Source: a virus. Taken from it: a stretch of DNA of 64,000 nucleotides. Location: IMG/VR virus record IMGVR_UViG_3300023170_000011, positions 1 through 64,000 of that record; one strand, given 5' to 3'. The notes beneath the pieces are model-generated. The model was not told where the DNA came from, made no database searches, and saw nothing but the letters and a program-made list of their open reading frames with translations. Made by a program: the position numbers and the translations under genes. Positions 18,194 to 26,451 of this stretch are shown piece after piece (the stretch's first letter is position 1; the number at the start of each line of letters is the position of its first letter).

Positions 18194-18204
18194 GATAAAT
18201 ATAA
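18194..18204 (+). promoter_or_regulatory. Variant late promoter GATAAATATAA
   Basis: Lies 28 bases before the first tail-tube ATG. It differs from the GATATATAA form but contains ATAAATA, close to the T4 late consensus TATAAATA. Confidence 0.45.
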
Positions 18205-18221
18205 AAAAAGGACAAGACTAA

Positions 18222-18776
18222 ATGGCTGGTTTACCACATTACCAAAATTCCATAAACTCGGTTAATAAATTTGAGCCGGTTTACCTTAACCAATTTGAGG
18301 TAAATGTTATACCACCTGCGGCTGTTTCTGGAGGTCCAGTGCTACTAGAACAAGTTGTTTCTGTAAGTGGTTTGGATGTGGATAAAAACCCTAGCTTTGT
18401 ATCTCAGAAATATAAGTTTGCAAAGAGGAACTATGCTGGAGGTAAACCAGATACAACAACTCTGGATCTTGGTTTAAAGTTTACTGTCAACCTTGACGAT
18501 GCTAATTCAATGTACGTCTTTAAGACGATGAGACAGTGGACTGATTTAATTTACAATCCATTGACAGGGGCGCAAGGAATTAAAGCAGATTATACTGGGA
18601 CAATCGTTGTGTCTGTCTTCAATAAAAATGGTGATGTATTTAGGAGAATTACTCTTAAGGATTGCTTCCCACTAAAAGCAATTGATCCTATGGAGCTAGA
18701 ATACGTAAATGGTACTACGCTCTATGAGATTAATATGACTTGGGCAGTTGATTACTGGGACGATTTATTCCTATAA
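18222..18776 (+). CDS. Tail tube protein, copy 1 (gp19-like)
   Basis: 184 residues, T4 gp19 being 163. It starts MAGLPHYQNS and contains FEPVYLNQFEVNVIPP, KFAKRNYAGGKP, MRQWTDLIYNPLTG and VVSVFNKNGDVFRRITLKD, the beta-barrel pattern of myovirus tube subunits that stack as hexamers inside the sheath. Directly follows the sheath gene as in T4. A clear paralogue follows 17 bases downstream. Confidence 0.88.
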   Translation: MAGLPHYQNSINSVNKFEPVYLNQFEVNVIPPAAVSGGPVLLEQVVSVSGLDVDKNPSFVSQKYKFAKRNYAGGKPDTTTLDLGLKFTVNLDDANSMYVFKTMRQWTDLIYNPLTGAQGIKADYTGTIVVSVFNKNGDVFRRITLKDCFPLKAIDPMELEYVNGTTLYEINMTWAVDYWDDLFL

Positions 18777-18793
18777 AATATAACAAAGCATAA

Positions 18794-19372
18794 ATGGCAG
18801 GTTTACCACATTTTAACAACTCTAAGGCAGCAAGGAATAACTACGAGCCGGTTTTCTTAAACCAGTTTGAGGTTCTTATAACTCCACCTAACGGTATCAA
18901 TCTTGCTAATACTACATTTAAGGGTGAGAATATACTTACTCAGCAAGTGAAGAGTATTTCTGCCTTACAAGTTGATATACAGCCAGCTGATGCTGTTACC
19001 CAATATTACAAGTTTGCTGAAAGAAGGTATGCTGGTGGTGAACCATCTACATCTGATGTACAGTTTAATATGTCTTTCGAAGTGAACCTTAATGAGGACA
19101 ATTCTATGGTTCTTTATAAGGTTTTAAGACAATGGTCTGATTTAATTTACAATCCATTAACTGGAGCAATGGGTCTTAAAAGAGATTATGTTGGTTCTAT
19201 GGTAGTTTCTGTTTTTAATAAACAAGGTGATGTCTTCAGGAGGATAACACTGAACAATTGTTTCTTGGTAGAGCCAATTACTCCAATGAACCTTTCTTAC
19301 GATATCGGAGATGCTCTTTATACCATTGATACTACATGGAAGTCAGATTACTGGAACGACCTATTCCTTTAA
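18794..19372 (+). CDS. Tail tube protein, copy 2 (gp19-like)
   Basis: 192 residues and colinear with the preceding gene product: same MAGLPH start, NYEPVFLNQFEVLITPP, KFAERRYAGGEP, LRQWSDLIYNPLTG and VVSVFNKQGDVFRRITLNN. A short insertion near residue 35 (NLANTTFKGE) is the main difference. Either the tube contains two subunit types or one copy forms a special ring such as the tube initiator or terminator (compare T4 gp54 and gp3, which are tube-like). Which copy is the main tube cannot be told. Confidence 0.85.
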   Translation: MAGLPHFNNSKAARNNYEPVFLNQFEVLITPPNGINLANTTFKGENILTQQVKSISALQVDIQPADAVTQYYKFAERRYAGGEPSTSDVQFNMSFEVNLNEDNSMVLYKVLRQWSDLIYNPLTGAMGLKRDYVGSMVVSVFNKQGDVFRRITLNNCFLVEPITPMNLSYDIGDALYTIDTTWKSDYWNDLFL

Positions 19373-19425
19373 TACGGAACTTAACTCCAATTTTTTTCTA
19401 TAATTTCTGGTTTTTTTATACCAAC

Positions 19426-19435
19426 GGTATATAAA
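19426..19435 (+). promoter_or_regulatory. Variant late promoter GGTATATAAA
   Basis: Begins 14 bases before the ATG at 19440, inside a small palindrome TATACC-AAC-GGTATA (19418-19432). T-rich runs precede it (19391-19417). Close spacing to the start codon makes the promoter call less sure. Confidence 0.4.
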
Positions 19436-19439
19436 GAAA

Positions 19440-20507
19440 ATGTCAAATATGTCCGATAATAACCTTTCTCCAGAAGAAATACTCAGGGAAAAAGAAATCG
19501 CTGGTGGTATTAAATATGATGAACCAGATGGCTTGAATCTGGATACAGAGCTACAAGAAAATATTTATCCAGAAAAGCAGCCCGAAAATACAGAAGACCC
19601 TCTTGGTAACATTCATGAAGGTAAAGTTGAAAGTCAACCTTATGTGCAAGAGGCCGAATCTAAACCATTAGACCTTGGGTGGAAAAACCTCCCGATGGGG
19701 ATGTTACCCTCTCAGGGATTATTTTATCCGGAAGCAACAAGAATAGCTATCAGACCAGCGGAGGTCAGGGAAATACGACAATTCTCAACAATAGATGAGG
19801 ATGACATGCTAGATATAGATAACAAGCTTAATTTCATTCTTGAGGCATGCTGTAAAGTTAAGTTTGAGGAAAACGGAGGTCTTGTGTCTTACCGGGACCT
19901 AAAGCAAGAAGATAGGTTCTTTATCATCATGGCTATAAGGGACTTAACTTTTGTTAAGGGGGAAAACAGGATTATTGTAAACCCTGAAGGTGGATGCACT
20001 ACAAAAGGATGCTCTGGGATGGAAGGTATTGAGCTTAGAACTGGTGTGTTGAGCAATTATGATATAGATCGGGATTTGCTTAAATATTATTCCACTACCG
20101 AAAGAGGTTTTGTTTTCCCTATTAGAAGAATAGGGAAAACTATAAAAATGTCGCCACCGTCAATTGGTGTAACAAAAGCAATATCATCTTTTGTTGCTGA
20201 TTGTGTTGCAAAGGGTGAAGAAGTCGACAAGAGTTTTATAAAAATAGCTCCATTTTATTTTAATGATTGGAGAGGTCTTGATTATTTTAAAATCAAGGAG
20301 ACTATGGTTTCTTCTTTGGAAGAATGGACAAAGGAGGAGTTTTCTGCTTATTTTGAATTAGCAGAAAAAATCAAGATAGGAACAAATCTAAGGGTAAGAG
20401 TAAAATGTGATTCTTGCGGTGCTGGGGAGGTCACCGCTCCAATTTACTTTCCCTCCGGGTTCAGATCTCTTTTCGTTATTTCAGATATCTTTAGAGAATT
20501 ATTTTGA
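19440..20507 (+). CDS. Baseplate hub/tail assembly chaperone-type protein (gp26-like), frameshift donor
   Basis: 355 residues. After an acidic disordered lead (1-75) comes a domain starting WKNLPMGMLPSQGLFYPE, with paired Cys (GGCTTKGCSG near 185; VKCDSCGAGEV near 325) that may bind zinc, and a C-terminus GFRSLFVISDIFRELF. The style matches the T4 gp26-type baseplate family. Position between tail tube and tape measure is that of tail assembly chaperones in other tailed phages. It ends TTT-TGA, and a second frame continues in the +1 frame across this point, suggesting a longer minor product. Family name moderate, position strong. Confidence 0.55.
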   Translation: MSNMSDNNLSPEEILREKEIAGGIKYDEPDGLNLDTELQENIYPEKQPENTEDPLGNIHEGKVESQPYVQEAESKPLDLGWKNLPMGMLPSQGLFYPEATRIAIRPAEVREIRQFSTIDEDDMLDIDNKLNFILEACCKVKFEENGGLVSYRDLKQEDRFFIIMAIRDLTFVKGENRIIVNPEGGCTTKGCSGMEGIELRTGVLSNYDIDRDLLKYYSTTERGFVFPIRRIGKTIKMSPPSIGVTKAISSFVADCVAKGEEVDKSFIKIAPFYFNDWRGLDYFKIKETMVSSLEEWTKEEFSAYFELAEKIKIGTNLRVRVKCDSCGAGEVTAPIYFPSGFRSLFVISDIFRELF

Positions 20508-20682
20508 TCTCAAGTTCCGTCTTTGGAGAGAACACACAATAGATCCTAATTGGCTAGAGTCAGTTCCTTTTTATGAATATCAGATTTGGCTAGATAAATT
20601 AAACGACTCTGTTGAAGAGGAGAACAAGAAAAAACTCCAGGAGAGTGGCCAGACCGAGGTCTTTAGCTTTAACAATAAGTGA
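20407..20682 (+). CDS. +1 frame continuation of tail assembly chaperone (frameshift product)
   Basis: Open frame overlapping the end of the previous gene by 101 bases. The only start in the overlap is a GTG at 20407 within the upstream coding sequence, and the frame holds no Met. The natural entry is a +1 slip at TTT-TGA (20502-20507): Phe-tRNA on UUU can re-pair with the overlapping UUU at 20503-20505, and GAT at 20506 is read next. This adds 58 residues (DLKFRLWREHTIDPNWLES, YEYQIWLDKLNDS, EEENKKK), making a fusion of about 413. Tail chaperones ahead of the tape measure are classically made this way. The mechanism is inferred. Confidence 0.65.
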   Translation: MILAVLGRSPLQFTFPPGSDLFSLFQISLENYFDLKFRLWREHTIDPNWLESVPFYEYQIWLDKLNDSVEEENKKKLQESGQTEVFSFNNK

Positions 20683-20697
20683 TAATCGTTAATGTCT

Positions 20698-20707
20698 GAT
20701 ATATAAT
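20698..20707 (+). promoter_or_regulatory. Late-promoter-like GATATATAAT
   Basis: Consensus box 32 bases before the ATG of the tape-measure-like gene, starting 15 bases after the frameshift frame ends. Confidence 0.6.
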
Positions 20708-20729
20708 CAGAAAATAACCCAATCTGTTA

Positions 20730-22148
20730 ATGGTAAACGGATCTGACAAATTGCTAAGAGAACTTACTACTCTTTCTTCAAATTTTGATTCACTTTATCA
20801 AGAGCTTAAGGAATCTACTAAGGCTAATATAGAATCCTCCGAGAGTATAAAGAATCTGACAAGTGATATTAAAAAAGGAGCTATGCCCAGCGGGCAAGAT
20901 TTGGAAAAGGCTTTTAAGGGATTTACCGAGTCTTTTACTAAAACGATAACTTCTGAGAATGATAAGCTCATCAGCGATTTAAAGGATAGTATTTCCAAGT
21001 CTCTTATTGAATCCTCCTCTAATTTTATTTCAAATTTACCTAGTCAAATTGCACAAGTAAAATCCGGAGAGCCAATAGATTTTAAAGGTATCCTGAGTAG
21101 TGGTGTAAAAAATGTTTTCTCTGATGTTATACCAAAAATTCCTGGACTGAAACAGGGTGGTACTGTTGAGGGTGATGGTATTGCGGTTGTTGGTGAGGGT
21201 GGACCAGAGCTTGTTAAGTTAGATAAAGGCAATAAAGTTAGGACTATGGAGCAGCAGATGATGGATATGATGCTTGCGGAAGAGAGAGAAAAAAATATAA
21301 AACTTGGAAGAATTGTACAACAAAACCCATTGCAAGCTGCACTTTCTAAGATTACATCCGACTCAAAGCTTATTAGCGAGTTTATAGAGTATTCTAAAAA
21401 TGACCTAGACGAAAGTGACCAGCAGGAGCTTTTGGCTGATCCTGATTACCTAAAGGATGAATTTGATTATTTCCTCAGCGAAAGAGACCGAGAATATTTT
21501 ACTCAAGAGGATCTTCAAAAGTTATCTTCGGCCTCGAATGCTCCTAAGGTAGAGACGATAAAGGATACAGAGGTTCTCAAGACTCCAAACCCAAGCGTTC
21601 CTAAAGTGGAGACAATAAAGGATACCGAAGTTCTCAAGACCTCAACACCAGTTGTACCTCAAAAATCTGAGGTGACGCCTAAACAAGATTTGGTTTCAGA
21701 ACAATCTAAACTTAAGTCAGGTATATCCGGCGTAAATGATATAACAGCTTTGGTTAAATCAAAAATAGAAGATGCAAGGAAAAAAGGATCTGATGCTATG
21801 AGTCAAGTTGTAAGTACCTCGCAAGAGCTAAAGGAGAGAGTAACAAAACCATTTAATAAAGAAAGCGAAGGTAGTGGTGGTTCTAGTGCTAATAAATCTT
21901 CTAATGCTTTGGAAAAAATTAATCAAGCAACCGCAGCTCTGAAAGAATCCTCTTCTCCAACAAGCAGTACACCAGCAAAAAAGTCAAAAGAATCTTCTGC
22001 ATCAAATACTCCTGCATCTTCCGACACAATGACTTCTAAGGACGTAAAGGAGATGAAATCTTTGCTTGCTTCGATATACCAAGCACTTAGATCACCGCTA
22101 ACAATTGTTAACGACGTTCCGTTTAGACCAACGTCAAACAATTTCTAG
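20730..22148 (+). CDS. Tape-measure-like tail protein
   Basis: 472 residues. Residues 1-130 are long helices with heptad spacing. A Gly-rich hairpin follows (about 140-180; GGTVEGDGIAVVGEGGPELV then KLDKGNKVRT), which is the segment commonly found at the end of tape-measure proteins. The rest is low-complexity with a repeated VETIKDTEVLKT unit and a Ser/Lys-rich tail. It follows the probable chaperone pair, as tape measures do. The small size and late disordered region are odd for a myovirus this large; it may be a hub or partial tape-measure protein, with the main one outside the window. Confidence 0.5.
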   Translation: MVNGSDKLLRELTTLSSNFDSLYQELKESTKANIESSESIKNLTSDIKKGAMPSGQDLEKAFKGFTESFTKTITSENDKLISDLKDSISKSLIESSSNFISNLPSQIAQVKSGEPIDFKGILSSGVKNVFSDVIPKIPGLKQGGTVEGDGIAVVGEGGPELVKLDKGNKVRTMEQQMMDMMLAEEREKNIKLGRIVQQNPLQAALSKITSDSKLISEFIEYSKNDLDESDQQELLADPDYLKDEFDYFLSERDREYFTQEDLQKLSSASNAPKVETIKDTEVLKTPNPSVPKVETIKDTEVLKTSTPVVPQKSEVTPKQDLVSEQSKLKSGISGVNDITALVKSKIEDARKKGSDAMSQVVSTSQELKERVTKPFNKESEGSGGSSANKSSNALEKINQATAALKESSSPTSSTPAKKSKESSASNTPASSDTMTSKDVKEMKSLLASIYQALRSPLTIVNDVPFRPTSNNF

Positions 22149-22170
22149 CAATTGTTTATAACTTCATTTT

Positions 22171-22198
22171 TTCCCAACGTGGGAAAACGTTATATTTG
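22171..22198 (+). promoter_or_regulatory. Hairpin plus TATATTTG box before dCMP deaminase
   Basis: TTCCCA-ACG-TGGGAA (22171-22185) is a perfect inverted repeat of six base pairs. TATATTTG (22191-22198) matches the Bacteroidetes -7 element TAnnTTTG and lies 33 bases before the start codon. No clear TTG -33 element is visible at the usual spacing. The inverted repeat could be an operator or weak terminator. Confidence 0.4.
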
Positions 22199-22230
22199 TT
22201 TCTCAACTACTTTTTAATCCTGAACCGAGA

Positions 22231-22791
22231 ATGGAAGAAGCATTTATTGATCCCTCTGATTTTTTCACCAAAGAAGATCTAGCAAAAGGAGATTATTGGA
22301 TAGCAAGTCCAAGCCTTAGCAGAGTTATTACCTCGGATGATAATTTCAAAGAAATAGACGAAACCTTTTATTCCATTAAGGATAGGAAGATGGATAGGGT
22401 CTATCTAGAAATGGCAAAGGTGTGGGCTACTAATTCTTATTGCGAAAGGATGAAAGTTGGTAGTCTTATTGTGAAAGATAAATCTATTATATCTGACGGC
22501 TATAACGGTTCACCCACAGGTTTTCCAAACGTCTGCGAAGATTCATCTCACGTCACTTTACCTCATGTATTACATGCAGAGGCTAATGCGATTACTAAGT
22601 TGGCTAAGAGTACACAAAGCTCTGATGGTGCGACACTTTATGTTACAGTATCTCCTTGCTTTGAATGCTCTAAACTTATTATTCAGAGTGGGGTAAAAAG
22701 ATTAGTGTTTAAGGAGTTATATAGAAAACTCGAATCGCTTAAGTTTTTATTCGACGCTGGAATTGAACTTGTTAGATTAAATAATAAATAG
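22231..22791 (+). CDS. Deoxycytidylate (dCMP) deaminase
   Basis: 186 residues. The zinc site of the CDA/dCMP deaminase family is complete: HAEAN (115-119, His ligand and catalytic Glu) and PCFEC (142-146, two Cys ligands). The SYCERMKVGSLIV stretch (69-81) and ISDGYNGSPTG (87-97) are typical of dCMP deaminases. It makes dUMP for thymidylate synthesis, as T4 gene cd does. The N-terminal 45 residues are an extension without known motif. Confidence 0.9.
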   Translation: MEEAFIDPSDFFTKEDLAKGDYWIASPSLSRVITSDDNFKEIDETFYSIKDRKMDRVYLEMAKVWATNSYCERMKVGSLIVKDKSIISDGYNGSPTGFPNVCEDSSHVTLPHVLHAEANAITKLAKSTQSSDGATLYVTVSPCFECSKLIIQSGVKRLVFKELYRKLESLKFLFDAGIELVRLNNK

Positions 22792-22825
22792 GAGGTAAAA
22801 AAGGAAATTACTGGGGGAATCAAAA

Positions 22826-23443
22826 ATGGCAAAAGAAAAGAATATTCAAGTTTTAGCTGAAAGCTTCATTCAGACTAAAGGAGAGAGGGAATTCCGGCCT
22901 CTCTATGAAAGGGTAAAACCCGGAGTACTAAACCACTGTTATGGAATTCTTAAAGACTTTGAGTTGGCCGAGGATGCTTTCTTAAATGCAATGTCAAAAG
23001 TATGGCAGAAGATAGATCAATATGACCGCGAGAGGGGTAACTTTTCTACCTGGTGTTATAATATAGCTAGGAACGAATCTCTTTTACTTCTTAAGAGCAG
23101 GAAGCGATATATTTCACAAACTTCTGAAGAGATGGAGTACACTTCGGCGAAAGCTGAGGAAAGAAACCCTTCTTATGATATAGAAGACGACCCTCTCTGG
23201 GAATTTCTTTGTGGAGGAAATGATATTGACGATGTTTATGAACAAGTCATCGATGAGATCAAAGACCTTCCTCTTATCTATCGGGATATTATGATTGATC
23301 GTGAGATTAATGGAATGAAATACAAAGATATAGCCGATAAGTATGGAATAAAGAAGAGGTCTATTGCTACAAGAATTAGAAGAGCCCGTACTAAAATCCG
23401 AAAGAAAATGGAGGATGCTATGGGAAAATCTGATTTTAAATAA
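22826..23443 (+). CDS. ECF-like sigma-70 family factor
   Basis: 205 residues. Region 2 (about 25-92): LYERVKPGVLNHCYGILKDF, then ELAEDAFLNAMSKVWQKI and GNFSTWCYNIARNE. Region 4 (about 147-195): LPLIYRDIMIDREINGMKYK, then DIADKYGIKKRSIATRIRRA, a helix-turn-helix with the ECF signature. A strong ribosome site (AGGAGG at 22791-22796) precedes a leader of about 30 bases. It is distinct from the gp55-like factor at 30785. It probably redirects host RNA polymerase to a phage promoter class, though a DNA-binding regulator without polymerase contact is possible. Confidence 0.8.
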   Translation: MAKEKNIQVLAESFIQTKGEREFRPLYERVKPGVLNHCYGILKDFELAEDAFLNAMSKVWQKIDQYDRERGNFSTWCYNIARNESLLLLKSRKRYISQTSEEMEYTSAKAEERNPSYDIEDDPLWEFLCGGNDIDDVYEQVIDEIKDLPLIYRDIMIDREINGMKYKDIADKYGIKKRSIATRIRRARTKIRKKMEDAMGKSDFK

Positions 23444-23904
23444 TGGGAAGAATACTAGCTATATTTAGGATATTAAAGATCATTAGGGAGTTAAGGGTAT
23501 ACTCCCAATACAGGTCCACTGTAAAGGATGAGAGCATGAACTCTCCCTTTTGGACACGGTTGAGGCTGAGACATGATTGGCTTGGTAGAATTTACACTGT
23601 TGTAAATTTACCGCCGGAGGTAACACAATCTAGGGATTTCCCTGTCGATGCAAGACCTGCCTACGTTTTTGAAGAGATTAAATCGGTAAACGACTACTTA
23701 ACTAAGCTAAATTTGCAAGAGATTATTACTCCCGTACTTAAGCCTCTACCTGAAACAAACGGGGATTCCTATTTGGTTATTTATTACTTCTTTTTTAGGC
23801 ATTTGTCTTGGCTTTGGATTTTAAGATTTTTATTAGAGGTAACTGCTATTACTTTTGTTTTTTTGAAATTGGAATTAATTATAACTTATTTGGGATTTGC
23901 TTAA
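23443..23904 (+). CDS. Membrane protein of unknown function
   Basis: 153 residues, ATG overlapping the sigma gene stop (TAATG). The N-terminal part has a basic amphipathic helix (ILAIFRILKIIRELRVYSQY) and a soluble domain (LGRIYTVVNLPPEV, KSVNDYLTKL). The C-terminus (about 108-152) is two strongly hydrophobic segments. Likely an inner-membrane protein. Its link to the sigma factor is only positional. Confidence 0.65.
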   Translation: MGRILAIFRILKIIRELRVYSQYRSTVKDESMNSPFWTRLRLRHDWLGRIYTVVNLPPEVTQSRDFPVDARPAYVFEEIKSVNDYLTKLNLQEIITPVLKPLPETNGDSYLVIYYFFFRHLSWLWILRFLLEVTAITFVFLKLELIITYLGFA

Positions 23905-24703
23905 TTTAGAGAAGACAAAACAGGATTATCAAAAGAAGCTAGATATTTTTAAGGACTCTAGATTTATTTTTAACGAGTCTGTTCATACATATCATTTTGA
24001 TGGGGTCAAATATGATTCTGTTACTACCTTTCTTAAAAAGTTTAAAGTCCCCTTTGATCGTGAGTATTGGGCTAATAGAAAAGCCGATGAAAGAGGTGTA
24101 GACGTTTCTGTTATAAAATCCGAATGGCAAGAAAAAGCGAATGTCGCAAATGCTCTTGGAACCAAGGTTCATAAGTGGATAGAAGATTACTGGACAGGAT
24201 TGGATCCTGAAATGCCAGAAGACCCGGAAGTTAGGAGTAGGGTCGAAAAATTCTTAGTCCTTAGAGATGAAAGATTTACAGACCTTGTGCCACTGGAGTC
24301 TGAGTTAAAGGTATTTTCGAAAAAATGGAGATTAGCTGGAACCGTGGATCAACCCTTTCTTATGTGGGACAAGAAAGAAAATAAGCTTTTGTTCCTCATC
24401 GGTGATTGGAAGACCAATAAGGAATTTAAGGACGATAATCATCCAAAGGGTAGATTCAAAAAACTTTTGCATCCTTTCGTGGATCTTTATGAGAATTCTC
24501 ATAATGAATATTCCATACAAATTAGCCTGTATAGGCTAATAATAGAGGAAGAAACCGGATTAGAAACCCATGGAGGTTTCCTTTGCCACATTGGGCCTCA
24601 AGACAAACCTAAACTATATCCTGTAAAAGACTTACGAGAAAGACTTAAGATATATTTGCAACATAATCGGGAAGAATTCGATGTTTTCGATATCTCCGAG
24701 TGA
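23897..24703 (+). CDS. PD-(D/E)XK exonuclease (Cas4/RecB-like)
   Basis: 268 residues, starting at TTG inside the end of the previous gene; no in-frame ATG occurs earlier than residue 106. The nuclease core is visible: GTKVHKWIE (88-96, motif with His92), LESELKV (133-139), AGTVDQPF (148-154, Asp151), LIGDWKT (167-173, Asp170-x-Lys172) and the helix YSIQISLYRLIIEE. This set matches RecB/Cas4-type exonucleases. Phage versions usually act in recombination or repair. Distinct from the gp4-type nuclease at 31147. Confidence 0.78.
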   Translation: MLNLEKTKQDYQKKLDIFKDSRFIFNESVHTYHFDGVKYDSVTTFLKKFKVPFDREYWANRKADERGVDVSVIKSEWQEKANVANALGTKVHKWIEDYWTGLDPEMPEDPEVRSRVEKFLVLRDERFTDLVPLESELKVFSKKWRLAGTVDQPFLMWDKKENKLLFLIGDWKTNKEFKDDNHPKGRFKKLLHPFVDLYENSHNEYSIQISLYRLIIEEETGLETHGGFLCHIGPQDKPKLYPVKDLRERLKIYLQHNREEFDVFDISE

Positions 24704-24744
24704 AACATTACTGTTTAAATAACTAAAAAATAAAAAGAAATCAA

Positions 24745-25266
24745 ATGGCAAAGTCAAAAAAACAAACACAGCCAAAAGTAGTAGAACTAGATGCTGACCA
24801 ACTTGCAGATTCAGTGGGTGAAGAAGCTCTTTCTCGTTTAAATGAGGGAAGGATTAAAGCTGCTGAGGAAAACCTAGAAAATGCAAAAAAGAGAGTAGCT
24901 ACCAAAGTTTATGCAGTCCAGTTTGAATCAATGGATCACATAGATAGATTTATCAGTTTTATGGAAAATGAGGCAGAATGGAAAGAAAAGGAGTCTCTTG
25001 GCGTTATTGAAATTTGTAAGGTTTTGGATAATCTAAAATCTGATGGCATTAAGAACAATATACTTTACTTACAAGCTTTGCCTTTAGAAGCAAGTCACTA
25101 TTTTATATCTAAGCAAAGTGGTAAAGGACTTAAAGAAGCTAAGGAATTTATTTCCCTTTTGAAGCCTTTTGAACAAGGCCTGGAATCTGCAAAAGCTGAT
25201 GCAAGAGAGATTCAGGATTTAGAAAAAGAACTCGCCGCAGCTCAACAGGGGCTTGAATTAGCCTAG
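24745..25266 (+). CDS. Helical protein of unknown function
   Basis: 173 residues. Lys/Gln-rich start (MAKSKKQTQPKVVELD), a coiled-coil stretch around 30-55, a mixed domain (YAVQFESMDHIDRFISFMEN) and a C-terminal coiled coil (ESAKADAREIQDLEKELAAA). Starts 41 bases after the nuclease gene and ends just before a strong terminator, so it closes the transcription unit beginning at dCMP deaminase. Unrecognised. Confidence 0.6.
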   Translation: MAKSKKQTQPKVVELDADQLADSVGEEALSRLNEGRIKAAEENLENAKKRVATKVYAVQFESMDHIDRFISFMENEAEWKEKESLGVIEICKVLDNLKSDGIKNNILYLQALPLEASHYFISKQSGKGLKEAKEFISLLKPFEQGLESAKADAREIQDLEKELAAAQQGLELA

Positions 25267-25291
25267 AGCACACTATACAAAACCATTATAT

Positions 25292-25325
25292 AAAATAGGC
25301 CTTGAGTGATCTAGGCCTATTTTTT
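25292..25325 (+). terminator. Intrinsic terminator
   Basis: Arms AAAATAGGCCT (25292-25302) and AGGCCTATTTT (25313-25323) pair over 11 bases with a 10-base loop, and the second arm runs into T6. Ends the 22231-25266 unit. Confidence 0.85.
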
Positions 25326-25346
25326 AGTGTATATGGATTTGGGTTA

Positions 25347-25355
25347 GATATATAG
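25347..25355 (+). promoter_or_regulatory. Late-promoter-like GATATATAG
   Basis: Follows the terminator directly and begins 32 bases before the ATG at 25379. Context GGGTTAGATATATAGTA parallels the sheath promoter at 14841. Confidence 0.65.
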
Positions 25356-25378
25356 TAAAACTAAAATTGTAAATAATC

Positions 25379-25672
25379 ATGGTACAAAAGATTAAAGACA
25401 ACTTCCAATTCATAGTATTAGGATTTCTAGTATTGGTTTTTTTCAGACAGTGCGGGGTAAACAGAGACATCGACCGTATTGAAAAGGAGCTCAAAGCATC
25501 CAACACAGAATTAAATACCAAACTTGACTCGATCAACACACTTACAAAGGCTGAGATCAGGCATGAGATGAATCAGGTAATGTTTCAGTTCCTTATTTAT
25601 GAGGACGATTTTGATAAGAAGAGAATTTCACTTTCTGAGATTAAAAATAAGATAGAAGAGAGTGAAGAGTAA
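25379..25672 (+). CDS. Single-span membrane protein with coiled-coil tail
   Basis: 97 residues. One hydrophobic segment (about 10-25, FIVLGFLVLVFF) is followed by RQCGVNRDI and a coiled coil (DRIEKELKASNTELNTKLDS). First gene after a terminator and late promoter and overlapped by the next membrane gene; the two may form a complex. The layout resembles spanin or holin-accessory proteins but no diagnostic motif is present. Confidence 0.6.
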   Translation: MVQKIKDNFQFIVLGFLVLVFFRQCGVNRDIDRIEKELKASNTELNTKLDSINTLTKAEIRHEMNQVMFQFLIYEDDFDKKRISLSEIKNKIEESEE

Positions 25673-26450
25673 ATCAAAATTGGTAAGCGGGTTTATCATA
25701 ACTACTTTTGTGTCTCTGTACCTTATGGTGTCTGTGATATCCACTATCCACGTTATCGACTTCTTTAAGCTTTCCAATCCTACTTGGTTAGCAATTTCGT
25801 TAGCTATTGCATTTGAGGTTGGTGCTGCAGCTTCCCTTGCTTCTTTGATTGCAATGGAGAAGATGAACAAATCCCTTGTATGGTTCCTATTCATACTTTT
25901 AACAGCAATGCAGGCTATGGGGAACACGTACTATGCATTTGTTAACCTTGGTGATTATAGTTCATGGTCTGAGCTATTTGGCTTGATTGAGGAGGAGAGA
26001 GTTTTCCAAAAGAGAGTGCTTTCAATTGTTTCTGGTGCTATTTTACCTATCGTAGCACTTGGCTTTATCAAGTCACTGGTTGACTATATTAAACCAGAGG
26101 AAGTTGAAATAGATGGTGGTGCATCGGATGATTCTTGGAATTCATCAGTTGACACCGGGTTGGATGATGCTGATGATATAAGCGAACCTCTAATTTATGA
26201 TTCTTCTTTAGATATGATTAAACCTGATGTTATGTCTTCACCTGTCTATGAAGAAGCACCTCAAGATGATTTCTATGGAGCACAAGCTATCGAAAAAGAA
26301 ATTGTGGAAGAACATGCGGAGGTTAAAAATTCAATTATGGAGGATAACGTTGAGGTAGTTAATGTAAATGCGAACAAAATAAACCCGCGTATTAGACCTA
26401 AAGTGGTAGAAATGCCGGAAAATCCCGACATAAACCCTACAAGACTTTAA
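25662..26450 (+). CDS. Four-span membrane protein with acidic cytoplasmic tail
   Basis: 262 residues, GTG start overlapping the previous gene by 11 bases. Hydrophobic segments at about 8-30, 41-66, 71-90 and 118-140 are followed by an acidic, disordered tail. No transporter or enzyme motif seen. Placed among late virion genes, which is unusual for a polytopic membrane protein; possible roles are lysis timing, superinfection exclusion or host membrane remodelling, all speculative. Confidence 0.65.
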   Translation: MKSKSKLVSGFIITTFVSLYLMVSVISTIHVIDFFKLSNPTWLAISLAIAFEVGAAASLASLIAMEKMNKSLVWFLFILLTAMQAMGNTYYAFVNLGDYSSWSELFGLIEEERVFQKRVLSIVSGAILPIVALGFIKSLVDYIKPEEVEIDGGASDDSWNSSVDTGLDDADDISEPLIYDSSLDMIKPDVMSSPVYEEAPQDDFYGAQAIEKEIVEEHAEVKNSIMEDNVEVVNVNANKINPRIRPKVVEMPENPDINPTRL

Positions 26451-26451
26451 G

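Noticed and set aside
20407-20505. Independent GTG-started small gene overlapping the tail chaperone
   Set aside because: The GTG lies deep in the upstream gene without a convincing ribosome site, while TTT-TGA gives a direct +1 path into the conserved-looking part.
23103-23111. GATATATTT, and similar GATATATT/GATATATC strings at 7788, 24648 and 38417
   Set aside because: Inside genes with no start codon at the right distance and not matching the A/G after GATATATA.
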